Origin: Phoronis ovalis
Lineage: Eukaryota > Phoronida > Phoronidae
Direction: 5' to 3'
Assembly: GCA_028565635.1 (NCBI GenBank)
Contig: JAOXYB010048092.1
Coordinates: 1-12,060 of the forward strand
Length of the DNA: 12,060 bases
Within the stretch, counting starts at the first letter, position 1. Each line of letters opens with the position of its first letter. The position numbers and the translations under genes were made by a program. A model generated the notes under the pieces. The model saw nothing but the letters and a program-made list of their open reading frames with translations, did not search any database and was not told the DNA's origin. Shown here piece after piece: positions 9,115 through 12,060 of the stretch.

Positions 9115-9560
9115 AAATATTCTAAAAGGTCATCAAAATAACCTTTTTATAACTGAATACCATCATTTTGGAATATTTCGAGCAATGTTGACCTTTGACC
9201 AATAAATGGCCTACCCTGGGGATGTCAAACCTCAAATATCATGTCCTTAACTGCAATAGACTTTGAGATATAGCTTAGTGAAAATTGAAAGATCAATAAA
9301 TTAATTGAAAAGATGTCAAAAAATAAAAATAAAACTTTTTATATTCTCAAATATAAGCTAAAATATTCTCAAATATCAGCTAAAATACTTTGTTGTAACT
9401 CAATACAATCATTTTAAAACACTTTGAATTTTTTTCAAAATTTGACCTTCAAATGACCTTTTGACCTCAAGGTCAACAATGGCCTACCCCAGGAATGTCA
9501 CGCATTAAGTATCAAGTTCCTAGCTGTAACCTATTTCGAGATATAGCTTGCTGAAAATAG
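9115..9560. repeat. two diverged copies of an AGGTCA-rich dispersed repeat
   Basis: Copy 1 (about 9115-9290) and copy 2 (about 9385-9560) share GGCCTACCC(T/C)(G/A)GG(G/A)ATGTCA (9208 and 9481) and GAGATATAGCTT (9265 and 9538), both 273 bases apart, and AACT(G/C)AATACxATCATTTT (9151 and 9397). Both carry TGACCT half-sites. Repeats that combine TGACCTTTGACC, a CCxxGGAATGTCA box and a GAGATATAGC box are, from memory, widespread in bivalve genomes. The family name is not known to me. Confidence 0.6.
9341..9384. repeat. 22-bp tandem duplication
   Basis: Two adjacent 22-base units (9341-9362 and 9363-9384), based on ATATTCTCAAATAT, differ at one position (A versus C in AT(A/C)AGCT). It lies between the two AGGTCA-rich repeat copies. 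Confidence 0.8.
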
Positions 9561-9596
9561 GAAAAGGAGAAACCACACTACGGTAATTATTCTCAA

Positions 9597-9724
9597 ATTC
9601 GTACAAAATATTTTATTTTTATTTTTGGGGGGTGTACGAAATTTGGCAAATACCAAATTCTCCGAAAATATGGGTGTACGAATTCTCGGAAACTTTAATA
9701 ATTGCGTAAAGCGGGTGTACGAAT
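9597..9724. repeat. GGTGTACGAA short repeats with 41-42-base spacing
   Basis: GGTGTACGAA occurs at 9631-9640, 9673-9682 and 9714-9723. The reverse complement core ATTCGTACA occurs just before, at 9597-9605. Between copies the sequence is only loosely conserved (AATTC, CGGAAA). It is probably a decayed minisatellite or a transposon end. The plus-strand frame at 9625-9861 runs through it and is not accepted as a gene. Confidence 0.55.
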
Positions 9725-9857
9725 ATGGGAATTCAGGAAAAATATATTTTGATATTTGTTTGTCGATGATCGTAAATCGAGGTCAAACACTACCAGTACA
9801 GCAGTGTGAGAAATCCGAACAATCAATGAGAGAAATAGTAGAATGCCTATGGCATTA

Positions 9858-9995
9858 TTAAATAATAACCATTTTGCAATACATTTGTGGTAGCATGCAA
9901 GTACCTAGCTTCTGGCGGCTGATCTGGCGTGCTCTCCCGGCGTGTTTAAAACTTATACTATTTGCTATGGGGTAATGCTTTGCTAACTGCCTCTT
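9858..9995 (-). pseudogene. possible transposase-like remnant or exon
   Basis: The minus-strand frame is open from about 10030 to TAA at 9858-9860. A good 3' splice-like site, CTCATGTTTTCCAG|AAG, lies at 9995/9996. The 45 codons after it are more GC-rich than their surroundings and contain QLAKHYPIANSISFKHAGR then a basic stretch and KLG. This loosely resembles the helix-turn-helix of pogo/Tigger-type transposases (a short helix, then PxxTxxxxxxGR). The likeness is weak: the usual P-x-S/T motif is not clear, and no catalytic domain is present. It may simply be non-coding repeat DNA. Confidence 0.2.
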
Positions 9996-10209
9996 CTGGA
10001 AAACATGAGGTGGATTAAGCAGGACACCCTTTGTTTGCTATTGCCGGCCTACCCACGAAAAAAGGTGCTTTCCCAAAAATATTTTTGCCTTCTAGAAACT
10101 TATTTTTTGATGCCCTGAGATCGTTCTCGACCAAATTCTCCTGCGATCACTCATTTCCTGAAACCTTTATCATAAATTCACATCTAGTAAAAAAAACAGC
10201 TGATTAATG

Positions 10210-10238
10210 AATGACGTCACGTCATTTACAGCCAATCA
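10210..10238. promoter_or_regulatory. CRE palindrome with adjacent CCAAT box
   Basis: TGACGTCA (10212-10219), the consensus CREB/ATF site, overlaps a further CACGTCA, and CCAAT lies at 10232-10236. This pair is typical of a proximal promoter, but no TATA box or convincing first exon was found on either strand. An ATG in strong context (ATCATGG) at 10494 gives only 24 codons (MVDAGPKPSPKKRSTCRSAG...), very basic. The pair may instead be part of a dispersed repeat. Confidence 0.3.
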
Positions 10239-10568
10239 CAGAGCGAAAGTTGACAAGGCTACGGGTTAGCCACTGAAAAAACAAGTGAACCATCAACATG
10301 CTGTATGCTTGAAATAGACCCTCGAGCACTTGTGTGATAGTAGAGTTTTTAAAATCAATAAATTTTAAATAATTCTCTATATATTGAACTACATTAATAA
10401 TTTGTTGATATAATTGGTATAACTACATCTAAAAAAAATATCATGACTTAAACATGTTTATGCCTGACCAGAAGCTGTGAGATTTAATTTATCATGGTGG
10501 ATGCCGGTCCAAAACCATCGCCAAAAAAAAGAAGTACATGTAGGTCAGCTGGGAAGAAATTTAAATAG

Positions 10569-11218
10569 CGATTGAATGTTTATAGTGCGAAAGGTCATAA
10601 TCATGATCACAGTTTGCTAGATTTTTTGTGTAGCTAATATTTTAATCAATTGCCCGTGCGAAAAAGGCTTAAAAATAAATAAAAAGATTGACCGAAGGCA
10701 TGACTTGTTATACACGGTCCCGTGCTAGATTACTGATTCACTTAGTCTGGATTTCCCTGCAAAAAATATAGTTTACATTAGATATACTGAAATTGTAAAC
10801 GTAAATCAATAGGCTTTCTCCCTTATAGGAGCAACCCTAATTACTTCCTTTATTGCTAATTGAGCACAGGGTGAATAAAGAAAAGGGAAACTCCAATTTT
10901 GGTCTTAAACAAAGATAAAGCAACCAATAATATCTTATTCTTCATTTAGTATAATTCAGTTTGCTTTATTCTAGACTAAAAAACTATAGTTACTTTTTCC
11001 CTAATCAGTAAAGGAAATGGAAAAACAGACCCAATGTAAGTGTCATACTTATTCAAGCTAAATTTCAATTTGTATTAATTATTTCACAACAGTTAAAAAT
11101 TATAAAATGGGTTGCAAACCCGTTTCGGCAATTTTAGTTCGTTATTTGAAATTTTTGTTCCGGAACATAGTCTCATCTAACCGTGTATTTCTCAACTAAA
11201 CATCATAGGCATGGCTTT
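10569..11218. other. AT-rich stretch with no supported gene
   Basis: No gene signal. The only small structures are GGGTT-GCA-AACCC at about 11109-11121 and CTCC-CTTATA-GGAG at about 10818-10831. Both could be chance. Confidence 0.3.
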
Positions 11219-11876
11219 GATTATTCATAAGCAGGCCTCTTGATTATAGGTATACCGGTTGCTTATTAATAAGCAAGTTAGGTGGATATTGATAAATTGC
11301 ATTGCTTATTCGTAAGCAGACAAACTGCATGTGGTATTAGCTCATGTAATGGTCGCTTATTCATAAGCACACATTGCATGTGGGTGCTTATTTATAAGCA
11401 GACAATCGGCATAAATATAGATATGTCATTTATGCATAGGTGTTCTTGCTTCTTCATAAGCGGACAATCTGCATATTCAAAAATGTTACTGCTTATTCAT
11501 AAGCAGACAAACTGCATATATGTGTCGCTTATTGATAAGCAAATGTGAATTGCTAGTGCCAGTCATGACTGCTTATCCATAACCAGGCAACATGCATATA
11601 TGTGTTACTAGTAATGTTGTTGCTTATCCATAAGCAGACAAACAAATTTGATAGTATTGAGAAGGTTCTTTTTTTTTTCCTTGATTGCACATACATGTTC
11701 TTGCCTACATACCTCAAGATTACAGGTATTTGGGCTTGACTATTAACAAGCTATGTCTTGATAGCTTGTGCTGCTTATTTATAAGCAGACAAACTGCATA
11801 CAAGTGGCTATTGATGCATATTCATAAGCAAACATACATGTACATTGTGCGTATCTTTTGTTGCTTATTCATTAGC
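11219..11876. repeat. array of 13 GCTTAT-NN-ATAAGC near-palindromes
   Basis: Fourteen-base cores start at 11219, 11261, 11304, 11355, 11386, 11448, 11491, 11527, 11571, 11622, 11773, 11816 and 11863. Start-to-start spacing is mostly 42-51 bases (range 31-62), with one 151-base gap that holds a poly-T run and a decayed unit near 11733-11776. Seven cores are fully palindromic in the arms; the two central bases vary (TC, TA, TT, TG, CC). About half are followed by AGACAAACTGCAT, some then by ATATGTGT. The one at 11259-11276 is a perfect 18-bp palindrome. The array could be an irregular minisatellite of about 43 bp or a cluster of dimer-binding sites. Open frames across it (11282-11548, 11685-11909) merely translate the repeat. 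Confidence 0.85.
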
Positions 11877-11879
11877 AAA

Positions 11880-12060
11880 CTTAAAGTCGAGAATTTGCAA
11901 TTAACATAATATACTAGTATCCTTTTTTACACATACAGGTACCGTTAGACTACTTATAATTAACTTATTATATAACCAATCACAACAAGACATTTGTCAT
12001 GTCTAATGCCCATCCAATGTGTAGGATTATATTTTTTTAACATTATTGGATTTTTACATT
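11880..12060. other. AT-rich end of window, nothing recognised
   Basis: No open frame, repeat unit or splice signal that I can support. The palindrome array stops before it. Confidence 0.3.

Noticed and set aside
9625-9861. Plus-strand open frame of 78 codons
   Set aside because: It runs through the GGTGTACGAA repeats, and I see no domain in it.
11219-11876. CRISPR array
   Set aside because: The repeats are not identical, the spacers vary from 17 to 48 bases and are themselves repetitive, no cas-like gene is near, and the context is eukaryotic.
11282-11909. Plus-strand open frames (11282-11548, 11685-11909) with recurring LFISRQTA-like peptides
   Set aside because: They only translate the DNA repeat; the reading phase of the repeat changes from unit to unit.

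Overview
The window looks like an AT-rich (about one third GC by eye) animal genome segment, most likely from a bivalve or other lophotrochozoan. The reasons are a leucine-rich-repeat plus immunoglobulin membrane receptor of the kind expanded in bivalves, eukaryotic splice-site-like sequences, seven copies of the palindrome TACATGTA, and several decayed dispersed repeats: a GACA-tailed repeat, AGGTCA/TGACCT-rich repeats and a tRNA-derived SINE-like piece. Nothing resembles bacterial gene organisation. The species assignment is an inference.

Only one gene is well supported. It lies on the minus strand (about 2869 down to 1295) and encodes a signal peptide, a short cysteine cap, eight 24-residue LRRs, a C-terminal cysteine cap, one I-set-like Ig domain, a Ser/Thr-rich stalk, a transmembrane helix and a short basic tail of about 20 residues. 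Its frame breaks twice, once inside the Ig domain (about 1776-1786) and once in the stalk (between about 1485 and 1608). The two shifts sum to a multiple of three, so the membrane helix is back in the LRR frame. It is either a young pseudogene or a good gene with assembly errors. The LRR block is a 144-bp tandem repeat, that is, two alternating LRR types per unit.

Left flank (1-1294): a GC-rich dispersed repeat fragment, a degenerate hexamer stretch, a tRNA-derived SINE-like element at about 471-560, then AT-rich sequence holding a possible poly(A) signal for the receptor. Middle (2900-8270): mostly featureless AT-rich DNA with a 16-bp palindrome, a GACA-tailed repeat, two hairpins, and two weak exon candidates (minus 5082-5312, plus 6492-6668).

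Right part (8267-12060): a weak minus-strand terminal-exon candidate (8267-8424), two diverged copies of an AGGTCA-rich repeat, a 41-42-bp GGTGTACGAA repeat, a possible transposase-like remnant (9858-9995), a CRE/CCAAT pair near 10212, and the most distinctive object: a 660-bp array of 13 near-palindromes built on GCTTAT-NN-ATAAGC (11219-11876). There is no evidence that these pieces work together. The window reads as one receptor gene set in repeat-rich intergenic DNA.
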